Origin: a virus
Length of the DNA stretch: 30,456 nt
Virus record (IMG/VR): IMGVR_UViG_3300006086_000508
Coordinates: 1-30,456 of that record
Strand: one strand, 5' to 3'
Each line of letters opens with the position of its first letter. The stretch's first letter is position 1. Below the pieces are notes generated by a model that did no database searches, had not been told where the DNA came from, and worked only from the letters and a program-made list of their open reading frames with translations. Made by a program: the position numbers and the translations under genes. Of the stretch, positions 1 to 7,558 are shown one piece after another.

Positions 1-813
1 ATGGAACGAATGATTCCGCTGCCTGTGATTTCAGTTGTTGCTGATTTCATCGCCACATTTGAAACACATGCAGGCATTGATAACTTATTTGCTTATGCTG
101 ACGCTCCCGGTGATCCCCCTGTATGTTCTAAACCTAACAAAACTCTCCATTGGCTTAGAACTATCAACAAAGAGTGTGAGGACCCGCTTGCTATCTTGGG
201 ACGGCTGATTGGCGGCTACATGGAGACCATTTTCCCCGGAAAACCAGAAACTCCAGTTGAAAGAATGTTGTTTGATTTTCAAACAAAGACAAATGAACTG
301 CTATCTCGTTATGGTCTCCAATATATCAATGGTGGATATATTTCTGATGGTTCTTCAATTTCCTCCATATCATTAAAAGAGGCCATTCATAAGCGAAACT
401 TTCCCGCTGTTGAAATGGAGTTCACCAGAGCAATTTCCAATTTATATGCTGACCCCAGAGAAGCCGTATCAGCTGCTTGCAATATTATTGAATCTACTCT
501 TAAGATTTATATTTCAGATGAAAAATTACCTACACCTGCTAAACAAGATCTTCAAGGACTTTGGAAAGTAGTTCGAGAATCATTAGGATTAGATACAAAG
601 TCCGTAGAGGATGAGGATTTGAAAAGAATTTTAAGCGGATTATATTCCTTAACCGATGGGATTGGTTCCTTGCGTACACATGCTAGTTCCGCGCATGGTG
701 CTGGAAGAAAGATTTATAATCTTAAGCCTCGGCACGCTAGGCTTGCAATAAATGCTGCACATACTCTGGTTATGTTTATCCTTGAATCTTGGGAAGAAAA
801 AAAGAAATCATGA
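1..813 (+). CDS. Abortive infection family protein (Abi_C-type)
   Basis: This 270-residue protein resembles the abortive-infection C-terminal (Abi_C) family. The diagnostic part is residues 220-265, with an LRTHASSAHG motif followed by a charged RHARLAINAAHTL helix; the family usually reads 'R...GTGHG... RHA.LAVNAA'. The N-terminal half (SKPNK, WLRTIN) also fits the family. Some proteins carrying this domain stop phage growth by disabling the infected cell; that function is inferred here. The window opens exactly on the ATG, so the upstream region is unseen; a second in-frame ATG lies at position 10. The gene is clearly AT-richer than the virion genes and sits at the attachment-site end of the prophage, a usual place for cargo genes. 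It converges with the next gene across a perfect hairpin. Confidence 0.75.
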   Translation: MERMIPLPVISVVADFIATFETHAGIDNLFAYADAPGDPPVCSKPNKTLHWLRTINKECEDPLAILGRLIGGYMETIFPGKPETPVERMLFDFQTKTNELLSRYGLQYINGGYISDGSSISSISLKEAIHKRNFPAVEMEFTRAISNLYADPREAVSAACNIIESTLKIYISDEKLPTPAKQDLQGLWKVVRESLGLDTKSVEDEDLKRILSGLYSLTDGIGSLRTHASSAHGAGRKIYNLKPRHARLAINAAHTLVMFILESWEEKKKS

Positions 814-825
814 ATATGCAATAAC

Positions 826-854
826 GTTAATAGGTGGCTTGTTCACCTATTAAC
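826..854. terminator. Bidirectional hairpin terminator between convergent genes
   Basis: Perfect inverted repeat: GTTAATAGGTG at 826-836 and CACCTATTAAC at 844-854, with a 7-nt loop. The + side is followed by a T-rich run (ATTTTATTTTA). It lies between the stop codons of the Abi-like gene (813) and the leftward DUF4760-like gene (858), so it can end both transcripts. Confidence 0.7.
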
Positions 855-857
855 AGA

Positions 858-1514
858 TCATTTTATTTTAGCCTTTGTATTTAGACTAAAATTTATTGCC
901 TTTGCATTAGGGGGTGTACGATTACTCTTTACGGGCATAGCAAGCCTAGGGCTAAATGGCAGATTATATGGTAATGCAGGATTGCCTTCCGCATTTTCCC
1001 ATGAGCGTTTTATCATCCACTTTTCTGCTAACCAGCAAAAATTCCCATAAAATTTAATATTCACGCTACGCCGCGCAGTAAGATATGGTTCAAATTCCTT
1101 AGCCAAAAAAATTACTGTAGAACCAAAAACTTTATATAGGAAAAGTTCATCATATAATCCATTTTTTATTGCGTTAGCGCACCGTTCCCACTCATTAAAA
1201 ACTGTCATCAAAGCACGCGCTTCTTTGGTTTGACGCACTTCATCCCGGCCCCACATCTCAAGCGGTATTGTTTTTCTTACTTTTAAGATATTCAACAAAA
1301 CTTGCCAGGCTTCTTCAACTTTGTCGCTACGCTTATAAGATGACTCAAAATCTAAAGAATTTTTTTCCTTAGACGTTTGTCTTTGTTTTCTTATACTTAT
1401 TATCGCAATGGCAGCCGCAACCATCGCAGCAATGATCGTGCTAAAAAAAGTGGGATTGTTATGCCAGAGATTTTCGAGAATTGTCAGTATCTTGTGATAA
1501 ACGTCTTGATTCAT
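858..1514 (-). CDS. DUF4760-like membrane-anchored protein
   Basis: The 218-residue product has one clear N-terminal membrane segment (about residues 21-40, rich in A/I/V), then a basic stretch (IRKQRQTSKEK) that should stay in the cytoplasm, then a soluble helical domain with W, E and R residues spaced as in DUF4760 proteins. I recognise the family from this architecture (TM, 'LDFESS', 'W..N..E.CA..IK.GLYDE') but cannot confirm it by search. No function is established for it here. Such proteins are frequent in prophage accessory regions, and a membrane anchor next to an Abi-like gene makes a role in excluding other phages possible (inference). The ribosome binding site before the ATG is weak. 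It is AT-rich like its neighbours. Confidence 0.6.
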   Translation of the reverse strand: MNQDVYHKILTILENLWHNNPTFFSTIIAAMVAAAIAIISIRKQRQTSKEKNSLDFESSYKRSDKVEEAWQVLLNILKVRKTIPLEMWGRDEVRQTKEARALMTVFNEWERCANAIKNGLYDELFLYKVFGSTVIFLAKEFEPYLTARRSVNIKFYGNFCWLAEKWMIKRSWENAEGNPALPYNLPFSPRLAMPVKSNRTPPNAKAINFSLNTKAKIK

Positions 1515-1535
1515 CTTGCTTAATCCATAAACAAA

Positions 1536-1559
1536 AGAGGTGGGCTTAGGCCCACCTCT
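1536..1559 (-). terminator. Rho-independent terminator of the 54-aa gene
   Basis: Perfect 10-bp stem (AGAGGTGGGC at 1536-1545 and GCCCACCTCT at 1550-1559) with a 4-nt loop. On the minus strand it is followed by TTTTGTTT. It begins 30 nt after the stop of the small minus-strand gene at 1589-1753 and insulates it from the next gene. Confidence 0.85.
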
Positions 1560-1588
1560 GAGAATCGATTAGATAAATGAGTAACTAC

Positions 1589-1753
1589 TTACTTGGAGCT
1601 GAAAACGCCCCAGTCTTCTTCGCGGTAGATTTTTTTCATATGCTTTGCCTCTTCAGTTTGCTCATCTACATCTACAGGTTCAAAACCTTGGACGTACTTT
1701 ATACACATAGACGTTTGCAACCACAAGTGAGTTCCACTTATTTCAGTCACCAT
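1589..1753 (-). CDS. Small acidic protein, 54 aa, self-contained transcription unit
   Basis: The product (54 residues) starts MVTEISGTHLWL, has a central acidic stretch (EPVDVDEQTEE) and ends IYREEDWGVFSSK. I do not recognise it. The gene is supported by its surroundings: a purine-rich ribosome binding site (GGGGGAAG) precedes the ATG, an extended -10 promoter lies 56 nt upstream, and a strong terminator lies 30 nt downstream. A promoter-gene-terminator cassette of this kind is typical of a moron expressed in the lysogen. An alternative GTG start is the second codon. There is no signal peptide or membrane segment. A longer open frame on the other strand (1577-1870) has no comparable signals and is taken as a shadow. 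Confidence 0.65.
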   Translation of the reverse strand: MVTEISGTHLWLQTSMCIKYVQGFEPVDVDEQTEEAKHMKKIYREEDWGVFSSK

Positions 1754-1808
1754 CTTCCCCCAAAGAGAAGGGAAAAAGTTTTAGATCAAACAGTTATCCA
1801 TTGCGTAA

Positions 1809-1817
1809 AGTATAGCA
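1809..1817 (-). promoter_or_regulatory. Extended -10 promoter for the 54-aa gene
   Basis: On the minus strand the sequence reads TGCTATACT: a TG dinucleotide one base before a near-consensus -10 (TATACT). No good -35 is visible 17 nt upstream, which an extended -10 can compensate. The predicted start site leaves a leader of about 50 nt before the small gene at 1753. Confidence 0.5.
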
Positions 1818-1870
1818 AATCTACGTCACTCGATCTAACTCATGAAACGAAATTTAAAAAAATACTTTAA

Positions 1871-2212
1871 TATCATGCACATAAAAAATTAGCAGAGATC
1901 CTAATGAGATCCTAAAACTGAAAAATACTGAAATTCTTTTCAATCTTTTCAGTTGGCTAACTCTGGCAGAAAGCCAGCAACCATGCGCTCTGGCGACGCT
2001 GTCTGTAAAAAAATAAAACTGAAAAATTTTTATGATCCAAAACCTGCAGGCGGGTGCGGTGTAGCGCCGATTTTGTCTGCACAGCGATTATTTTGCCGGG
2101 GCTGACGCCCAGCCAGTCCCGCGCTGTGCGGGTGATCTGTTTATGGTTGTCGTGCGAGATGGCTGAGCATGTGCGTGGCGCATAGTGCGGCTGAGGCTTT
2201 CTGGTGACGGGT
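1871..2212. other. Non-coding region between moron genes and tail operon; possible cos region
   Basis: I see no gene in this stretch. The right part of the moron side is AT-rich and holds a tandem repeat (GAGATCCTAA at 1895-1904 and 1906-1915) and a nearby inverted pair (AACTGAAAA, then TTTTCAGTT). The segment around 2030-2210 is GC-rich and has short hairpins: GGGC-TGAC-GCCC at 2099-2110 and CCCGC-GCTGT-GCGGG at 2118-2132. By position, after the last tail gene and before the attachment-site end, it is a plausible place for the packaging (cos) site of an HP1-like genome. That is inference only; I do not recognise a known cos core. Confidence 0.35.
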
Positions 2213-2239
2213 AATAAAAAACCCGCTGTGATAGCGGGT
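2213..2239 (-). terminator. Rho-independent terminator of the late operon
   Basis: Stem ACCCGCT/AGCGGGT (2221-2227 with 2233-2239), 5-nt loop, followed on the minus strand by TTTTTTATTA. It lies 13 nt downstream of the last tail gene and is the only strong terminator seen at the end of the 17-kb leftward operon. Confidence 0.9.
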
Positions 2240-2251
2240 CAGTGTGATGGC

Positions 2252-3928
2252 TTAGCCAATGACGGGGGAATACTTCTTACTGAGCGCAGCGGCCTGCTGG
2301 CCACTCTGTGCGATGGCGCTGCTGTTCGTGGGCTGCCCGGTTGACGGGTGCGTATGGCTGGCCAGCTGGTCAGCCAGCTGTTGCACCAGTGCCACGGTAT
2401 CGAGCATCAGCTGGGCCACGTTAATTTTCTCTGAACCAATCCACACCACCGGCGCGATAATTTCCTGACGCGTCCCGGCAATGCTCTGGCGCAGCTGGCC
2501 GATTTTCTCAGTCAGTGCCAGCCCGACTTTTATCGCCGCGCTGCCCGCAACGTCCGATTCGACATCGCCGCCCACTGTAATCAGCTGATTCTGCTGTGCG
2601 GCCACGCTGTAACTGCCGGTTGTTACGTGCTGAATGGCTCCGGCCATCAGTGACGCCGTTCCGATCACCGTGGTCCTGTCCGTTGCTTTCACAGTCGTTT
2701 CCCTGCTGACCAGTTCACGCTTTTCAGTATCGGCTTTAACCTCCCGGCTCATGGACGTTTCACGGATGGCCTGATCGGTCTGGCGCTCCCAGTCTCCCGC
2801 CTGTGTTACCCGCTGTGAGACTTCCGCGCGCTGCTGCTGCAGCTGTTCGCCCGGCTTAACGTCCGGCAGGCTGGTCCCGTCGGGCATCGTCTGGCGCACA
2901 AACGGCTTGTCCGGGCGTCCGCCGGTAAAACCGACCTCAACCAGCGTACCCTCTGGCGGGAACTGGAACATGCCGGAATCATTACCGGCCATCGGTACGG
3001 GTAACGGCACGGCAGGATAAACCGGCGTACTGCCGTCAGGATTGCCGTCAGCGTCCAGCAGCTGCAGATTGACGGCATAGCGCGGCCTGAAGGGGTCAGC
3101 AAAGTTTCCGCTTTTAACCGCCTCAGTCGGGGCAACAACGCGCGCCATTTTAGGCAGGTGCAGGCCGCTGGCCAGCTCCGGGTAATGGCTTTCAATCTGC
3201 CGCTGTACCGGTGTTTTCTGCAACGGCTGGCCTGTAGTGCGGTTTCGCGGCGTCCAGGTGATTGTCATGGTGTCTCTGTTCAGCTGCACCTTTGTTACGC
3301 GCTGGCCGTTGACCTCCACGCCCGGACGCAGTGACTGGATCACAGGTACGGTCATCGTATTGCCACCGGCAGTGGACTGGCTGAACTCCGGCGGGATATC
3401 CACCGGCTTACCGGCAAACAGCGCCTTCTCAGCGCCGCCCAAATACATGCTGCCATCGGGTAGCTGATACCAGATGTAATCATTAATCCCGAAGGCGCGC
3501 CCCAGACTGGCCAGCAGCTGAAATCCCGTGCCGCTGTGCGTGAAGTGCGGGATCGGCCTGTCACTGTAATCAGCCTGCGGCACGGTGACGGTCAGGCCGC
3601 TGTGTTCTTCCAGCCAGGCGGCAATCTGGCGAAGCGTCGGGTGCTGGAAGGCGCACGGCCAGGCGCGATCAAATACGCCGCACAGCTCACGGATGAAAAG
3701 TCGCTGATAGCCGGTTTCTGAAGGCTGCGAGCGCTCCACGTATCCGGTAAACCAGCGCAGCAGCCGATCAGGATAGCCGGTGTCAATGCGGACCATTTTG
3801 CCGGTGTAATCTGTGCTGGTCTTTGCCGTGATAAAGCCACGGCCACAGCTGTTAAGCTCCAGTACCAGAGCGGCATCCGTCAGATGCACTTCGTCAGTTG
3901 ACAGGTAAAGCCGGGTTACAGGTTTCAT
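2252..3928 (-). CDS. Baseplate hub/tail spike fusion protein (gpD-gpV-like, VgrG-like)
   Basis: This 558-residue protein joins two parts that are separate genes in P2. Residues 1 to about 210 look like the hub/late-control (gpD-type) fold (GYPDRLLRWFTGYVE, WLEEHSGLTVTV, GFQLLASLGRAFG). Residues about 275-360 look like the spike OB-fold (PRYAVNLQLLDADG, EGTLVEVGFTGGRPDKPFVRQ). A polar repetitive region follows that could form the spike shaft, and near the C-terminus is His525-Thr-His527 (SHTHPSTGQP), the type of His-x-His metal site found at the tip of membrane-piercing spikes. It forms the centre of the baseplate and punctures the outer membrane. Last gene of the late operon, just before the terminator; its start lies 2 nt after the preceding stop. 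Confidence 0.8.
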   Translation of the reverse strand: MKPVTRLYLSTDEVHLTDAALVLELNSCGRGFITAKTSTDYTGKMVRIDTGYPDRLLRWFTGYVERSQPSETGYQRLFIRELCGVFDRAWPCAFQHPTLRQIAAWLEEHSGLTVTVPQADYSDRPIPHFTHSGTGFQLLASLGRAFGINDYIWYQLPDGSMYLGGAEKALFAGKPVDIPPEFSQSTAGGNTMTVPVIQSLRPGVEVNGQRVTKVQLNRDTMTITWTPRNRTTGQPLQKTPVQRQIESHYPELASGLHLPKMARVVAPTEAVKSGNFADPFRPRYAVNLQLLDADGNPDGSTPVYPAVPLPVPMAGNDSGMFQFPPEGTLVEVGFTGGRPDKPFVRQTMPDGTSLPDVKPGEQLQQQRAEVSQRVTQAGDWERQTDQAIRETSMSREVKADTEKRELVSRETTVKATDRTTVIGTASLMAGAIQHVTTGSYSVAAQQNQLITVGGDVESDVAGSAAIKVGLALTEKIGQLRQSIAGTRQEIIAPVVWIGSEKINVAQLMLDTVALVQQLADQLASHTHPSTGQPTNSSAIAQSGQQAAALSKKYSPVIG

Positions 3929-3930
3929 CG

Positions 3931-4476
3931 CTATTCCAGTGCGTCATTCACAGGCTTAAGCACTTTGCGCTCAAACCACGTCATTTGTTCTTCGCTCTCG
4001 CCTGCGGCCTGCCCTCTGCCGCCCGCGCTGCCGCTGCCGGTCTGTTTCGTGGCCGTGGTTTTGCCGCTGGCGCGTGCTTCGCGCTTTTCCTGAACACTGA
4101 CATGCTCTGTCAGCGTGAACGTTATCAGCCAGGACATTTTCCCTTCCTGCTGCGGTGCGTCCACATTGCCGGTGAAAGTCGCCTCGCGAAAACTTACCGC
4201 ACGCGCTACCTCATGCGCCACGCGGTATTTCTGCCGCTGGCCACTGGCATCAGTTGCAGACGCCAGCTCAAAAATGCGCTTCAGCAGGGCAATATCACTG
4301 AACCCGATTTCGCCGCTGATCCGCAGCTCCTTTCCCTTGATACCCTGCTCTGCCTTTGCCGTTGAACTGGTCTGCCCGGACTGGTCTTTGTCCTGAAAAG
4401 CCATTGAAACGGTCACCCGCATATTTTTAAGCGGGATGCCCTCACCGTTAAGCGCCAGCGTCGGGTTTGTACTCAT
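3931..4476 (-). CDS. Baseplate complex protein (HP1 orf34-like)
   Basis: 181 residues. The first ~115 residues are beta-rich and read like a small baseplate or tail-end domain (LNGEGIPLKNMRVTVSMAF, LRISGEIGFSDIALLKRIFELA, MSWLITFTLTEHVSVQEK). The tail is a low-complexity linker (GKTTATKQTGSGSAGG) ending in a helical segment (MTWFERKVLKPVNDALE). The position before the hub/spike gene and the overall pattern match the second-to-last tail gene of HP1-type phages, annotated as a baseplate component. Its start overlaps the preceding gene by 29 nt and has a GAGG ribosome binding site 8 nt upstream. Its exact place in the baseplate is not known to me. Confidence 0.6.
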   Translation of the reverse strand: MSTNPTLALNGEGIPLKNMRVTVSMAFQDKDQSGQTSSTAKAEQGIKGKELRISGEIGFSDIALLKRIFELASATDASGQRQKYRVAHEVARAVSFREATFTGNVDAPQQEGKMSWLITFTLTEHVSVQEKREARASGKTTATKQTGSGSAGGRGQAAGESEEQMTWFERKVLKPVNDALE

Positions 4477-5176
4477 GGATCATGCCTCTTATTCCTTCAA
4501 GATTCTCACCGACCAGCATCACCGCCGCAGTATGCACAGCGGACGGCTGCGGAATGTCTTTAACCAGCTGCGTGAGTGTAGTCACCACGTCGCCGCTGCC
4601 GGTAAATACCCATGCCCGTGCGCTTTTGCCCTGCAGATCGCCCAGCCCGGCGGCAATGTCTGCCAGCATGGCATCACGCTTCTGGCCAAACGCAGCCAGC
4701 TGCGCTTTCAGGCCGTCAAGCCCTGCCGCCGCGCCTGCTTCGCTCTGTGCCTGTTTAACGGCAGCGGCTGCAAACGCGGCGCGGCTGGATGGCACGGACA
4801 GCGGCACTGACGGCGGCAGCGCAGCGCTCATACCTGCAGGCAGCTGCATCTTTGCCGTGGCCAGCGTGGCGGCTGACTGCGCCAGCCGCTTTACCTGCAC
4901 AAACGCCGGTGCCGGAAAAACCTCAGTCAGCTGGTTCAGTGAGGACATAAAACTGTCATGCGTCTGGCTGGCCACCATCAGAATCACCACATCAGACTTT
5001 CCACCGGTGCCCGCCAGCTTCTGCGCCAGATAAGCCGTGGCGTTAACCGGACTCAGATACGCGCCGTTATCAGTTTGCTGTCCCAGCCCGTAAATCCACG
5101 GATGCACCGGGACCATGCTGCAGTTCAGCGCGGTGACTGCATCCGTCAGCGCCAGCTGCGCCTCACGCCACATCAT
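4448..5176 (-). CDS. HP1-type tail/baseplate protein, function unknown
   Basis: 242 residues, with a conserved-looking N-terminus (ALTDAVTALNCSMVPVHPWIYGLGQ), a middle rich in alanine and likely helical or coiled (about residues 110-190) and a C-terminus ending GENLEGIRGMIHEYKPDAGA. I place it with the orf33-type gene of HP1-like phages by gene order: after fibre assembly, before the baseplate complex protein. I see no enzymatic motif. Two ATGs stand in tandem; the second (5173) has the better spacing to GGAG. The start overlaps the end of the fibre assembly gene by 14 nt, so it is translated with it. Confidence 0.5.
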   Translation of the reverse strand: MMWREAQLALTDAVTALNCSMVPVHPWIYGLGQQTDNGAYLSPVNATAYLAQKLAGTGGKSDVVILMVASQTHDSFMSSLNQLTEVFPAPAFVQVKRLAQSAATLATAKMQLPAGMSAALPPSVPLSVPSSRAAFAAAAVKQAQSEAGAAAGLDGLKAQLAAFGQKRDAMLADIAAGLGDLQGKSARAWVFTGSGDVVTTLTQLVKDIPQPSAVHTAAVMLVGENLEGIRGMIHEYKPDAGA

Positions 5177-5693
5177 TCAGCTCCGGCCAGACAATGTTAT
5201 CCGGGTCTGAAACATCAAGCTCAATCAGATCAAGGCGGTAATTTTTCAGCGCTGTCAGACGGGCTGACTGCTCAGCGGTTGCCCTGCCCAGTTCAACCGC
5301 ATCCAGAAGCGGGGACATTTCCGTAACCGCATCCGAAATCAGCGACAGGCGTTTTTTATCTGCCAGCTCAGCCCGTTCCGCCTGGGTGTATGTGCGCGGC
5401 ACGATTGCGGAACCGTCAAACATCCATGAACCATCAATCGAGATACTTTCGGGAACCGCTTCTTTTTCAACTTCTGCAACGGAATATCCGCCAGGGTAAA
5501 GGCGTGATGCATCAAACCCGAAAGAACGGATCACACCCTCGGTGTCGTAGCAGACTTTCAGCGTGTCATCACTGAAGCGCGTGCGGTGAAAATACCAGTC
5601 CTCACCTTTCTCACTTTGAAAATAAAGCGCGGGGATCATCAAATCCGCATATTCCGGAATGTACTGTGTGAAATTTTTAAGGATTAACATCAT
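5163..5693 (-). CDS. Tail fibre assembly chaperone
   Basis: 176 residues with the layout of the Caudo_TAP family (lambda Tfa, P2 gpG-like). The N-terminal part varies (ILKNFTQYIPEYADLM, YPGGYSVAEVEKEAVPESI). The conserved C-terminal part begins with a helical Lys/Arg/Leu segment (LADKKRLSLISDAVTEMSPLLDA), then LGRATAEQSARLTALKNYRLDLIELD and a terminal 'DPDNIVWPE'. This class helps the fibre trimerise and may stay bound to its tip. It directly follows the fibre gene with an overlapping stop/start, the normal arrangement for a cognate fibre-chaperone pair. Confidence 0.85.
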   Translation of the reverse strand: MMLILKNFTQYIPEYADLMIPALYFQSEKGEDWYFHRTRFSDDTLKVCYDTEGVIRSFGFDASRLYPGGYSVAEVEKEAVPESISIDGSWMFDGSAIVPRTYTQAERAELADKKRLSLISDAVTEMSPLLDAVELGRATAEQSARLTALKNYRLDLIELDVSDPDNIVWPELNDVA

Positions 5694-7549
5694 GCTGTAT
5701 GCCCTACATTTACCCAGCCTATTGACGGATAATATTTCTGAATCGGACGGTAAAACACCGTATCTCCACCGGGGTTATCGCCTTCATAATTCCAGCCGGT
5801 CATCACACAACCACCGGGAACACGCTGCTGACCATTTTTAACAATGAGGAACGCACCTTCGCCACCCAGAGCAACATCAGAAACCCTGTTAAGCTGCGCA
5901 TCATTCGCTTTATTCCACGCATCATTAGCCCTGTTGTTAGCATTGTCTGCATGTGTGGTAATGGCTCTCAGCGCCCCATTTAAATTAATGTTATTCCAGT
6001 AGCCCCGAAAAATACTGTTAGTACCACCGCGCTCAACGATGTCGCCGTTTTCCTGATAAACGTGGCCATTTCCGCCCCATGAAATAATCAGATTTGACTG
6101 AATAGTGACGCCGTTCGCAAATGTGACCTGTCCCGTATCGTGGTTAACCGATAGCGGACGTAAATCATTCCATGAGCCATAGGGATCGCCGGGCTTTGTA
6201 AACATCAGGTAAAAATTACTTCCATCAAATCGCCAGAACTGGGCACGCCCGTTTGATGATACGATCCTGTAATTATCGGGCTGACCTGAAACCGCCTTGC
6301 CGTTCAGCCGAATAAAGCAATCAAGTGAGGACGGGTTTATCTGAATATGGCCACCATTAAATTCAGACATCAGGCTGCCCGTATTAACTACGTTTCCGTC
6401 TTTAATTTTTTGAAAGAAGAACGCGCCCCCATAGGTATTTCCCGGTTCGGCACGCGCGACAACGTTCGCTGATACGGCTAAGACATCCCCTTTTGCCTCA
6501 AGCGAACCATCCAGCACGCCACCTTTCTGCGAGTAACGCCCGTTTGCGTTGTCCATCGCTGCCTTAACAGCTTTTGGCGTGGCGGCCAGTTTTTCGCTAT
6601 CGCTGGCCGTTCCACTGAACAGTTTTACAAAACCCTTTTCCTCAAGGGTTGCATCAGGATGATTTCGTGATTTCTCATGCGCAGTCAGGGCATTGCTGGA
6701 AGCCTGTTCGTTCAGGCTGCCTTTTGGCCGCAAATCGGTAATGTTCCCGGCAGCGTCAATGCTCGCCAGCGCTGACACGTAATGCTTCACGCCGTCCAGC
6801 TCATAATCAGCAAGATCAGCCGCCACTGTGATTTTGCTCTGTACGCCCCAGACGCTGGCCAGCGTCCCGGTAAAGCACACGTCCAGCCATACTTTTACCG
6901 GCTTCACGCCGACCGTAATATTCTGGTCAGCATCCAGCTGCGCGCGCAGGCCGCCCACGTATCCCGCACCACGGGAAACAAAAAACTGCGTGCCGCTTTT
7001 GCCGACCAGCCAGCCGTCACCGAAAAACGCCGCCGGGCCGTAAATATCGGTGTTTTCCAGCCGCTGGCGTTCATCCATCGCCCCCATGCGCGCGGTGAAA
7101 TCAATCTGCCACGTTTCCGCTGGCGTATTGATACCGGTTTCCTGCTGTGCGCCGCTGTACTCCATCAGGAATGAACGTGTCAGAACGTTGCCCTGCTGGC
7201 CTTCGCGCGTTTTCAGCTTCTGCTGTGCCGGGGCATGTACGATCATGGCCAGCGTGCCGGTTGCGCTGTTCACCAGGCCAATCCAGTTAAACGTAAAATC
7301 GCCCGTGTCCGCGCCCATTACCACCGAATGCACCACCGCATTCTGATTCACCACGCCTTTGCGCGTGACAGACTGCCGGTGAACTATCTGTGCCTCTGGC
7401 GGGATGCCCTCGCTGCGGTCTACCGGCTTAGCCGGATCGAGACCCGGCACGTTCGCAAAAATAAACCCATCCAGTAAAACCGGCTCGCCGGTTTCCGCCT
7501 GGCGCGCTTTCCACTGTTCAAATGCTGTCGTGATAACGGTCTGTGACAT
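5690..7549 (-). CDS. Tail fibre protein (DUF3751/tail-collar N-terminus)
   Basis: 619 residues. Residues 1 to about 165 are the tail-attachment domain of the DUF3751 family (MSQTVITTAFEQWKARQAE, 'LDGFIFANVPGLDP'). Around residues 285-335 is a phage tail fibre repeat (LTAHEKSRNHPDATLEEKG, then FSGTASDSEKLAATPKAVK). The distal part (from about residue 340) carries Gly/Asn-rich segments typical of receptor-binding fibre tips (YGSWNDLRPLSVNHDTGQVT) and ends RPIQKYYPSIGWVNV. It binds the host surface and sets host range. The distal half looks AT-richer than the N-terminal half, as expected for a swapped tip. A ribosome binding site (AAGGGA) precedes the ATG, 9 nt after the preceding stop. Confidence 0.9.
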   Translation of the reverse strand: MSQTVITTAFEQWKARQAETGEPVLLDGFIFANVPGLDPAKPVDRSEGIPPEAQIVHRQSVTRKGVVNQNAVVHSVVMGADTGDFTFNWIGLVNSATGTLAMIVHAPAQQKLKTREGQQGNVLTRSFLMEYSGAQQETGINTPAETWQIDFTARMGAMDERQRLENTDIYGPAAFFGDGWLVGKSGTQFFVSRGAGYVGGLRAQLDADQNITVGVKPVKVWLDVCFTGTLASVWGVQSKITVAADLADYELDGVKHYVSALASIDAAGNITDLRPKGSLNEQASSNALTAHEKSRNHPDATLEEKGFVKLFSGTASDSEKLAATPKAVKAAMDNANGRYSQKGGVLDGSLEAKGDVLAVSANVVARAEPGNTYGGAFFFQKIKDGNVVNTGSLMSEFNGGHIQINPSSLDCFIRLNGKAVSGQPDNYRIVSSNGRAQFWRFDGSNFYLMFTKPGDPYGSWNDLRPLSVNHDTGQVTFANGVTIQSNLIISWGGNGHVYQENGDIVERGGTNSIFRGYWNNINLNGALRAITTHADNANNRANDAWNKANDAQLNRVSDVALGGEGAFLIVKNGQQRVPGGCVMTGWNYEGDNPGGDTVFYRPIQKYYPSIGWVNVGHTA

Positions 7550-7558
7550 AATTTTCCC

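Noticed and set aside
1577-1870. 97-codon open frame on the + strand.
   Set aside because: It lies opposite the 54-aa gene with its promoter and terminator, has no ribosome binding site, and its sequence looks like a reverse-strand shadow.
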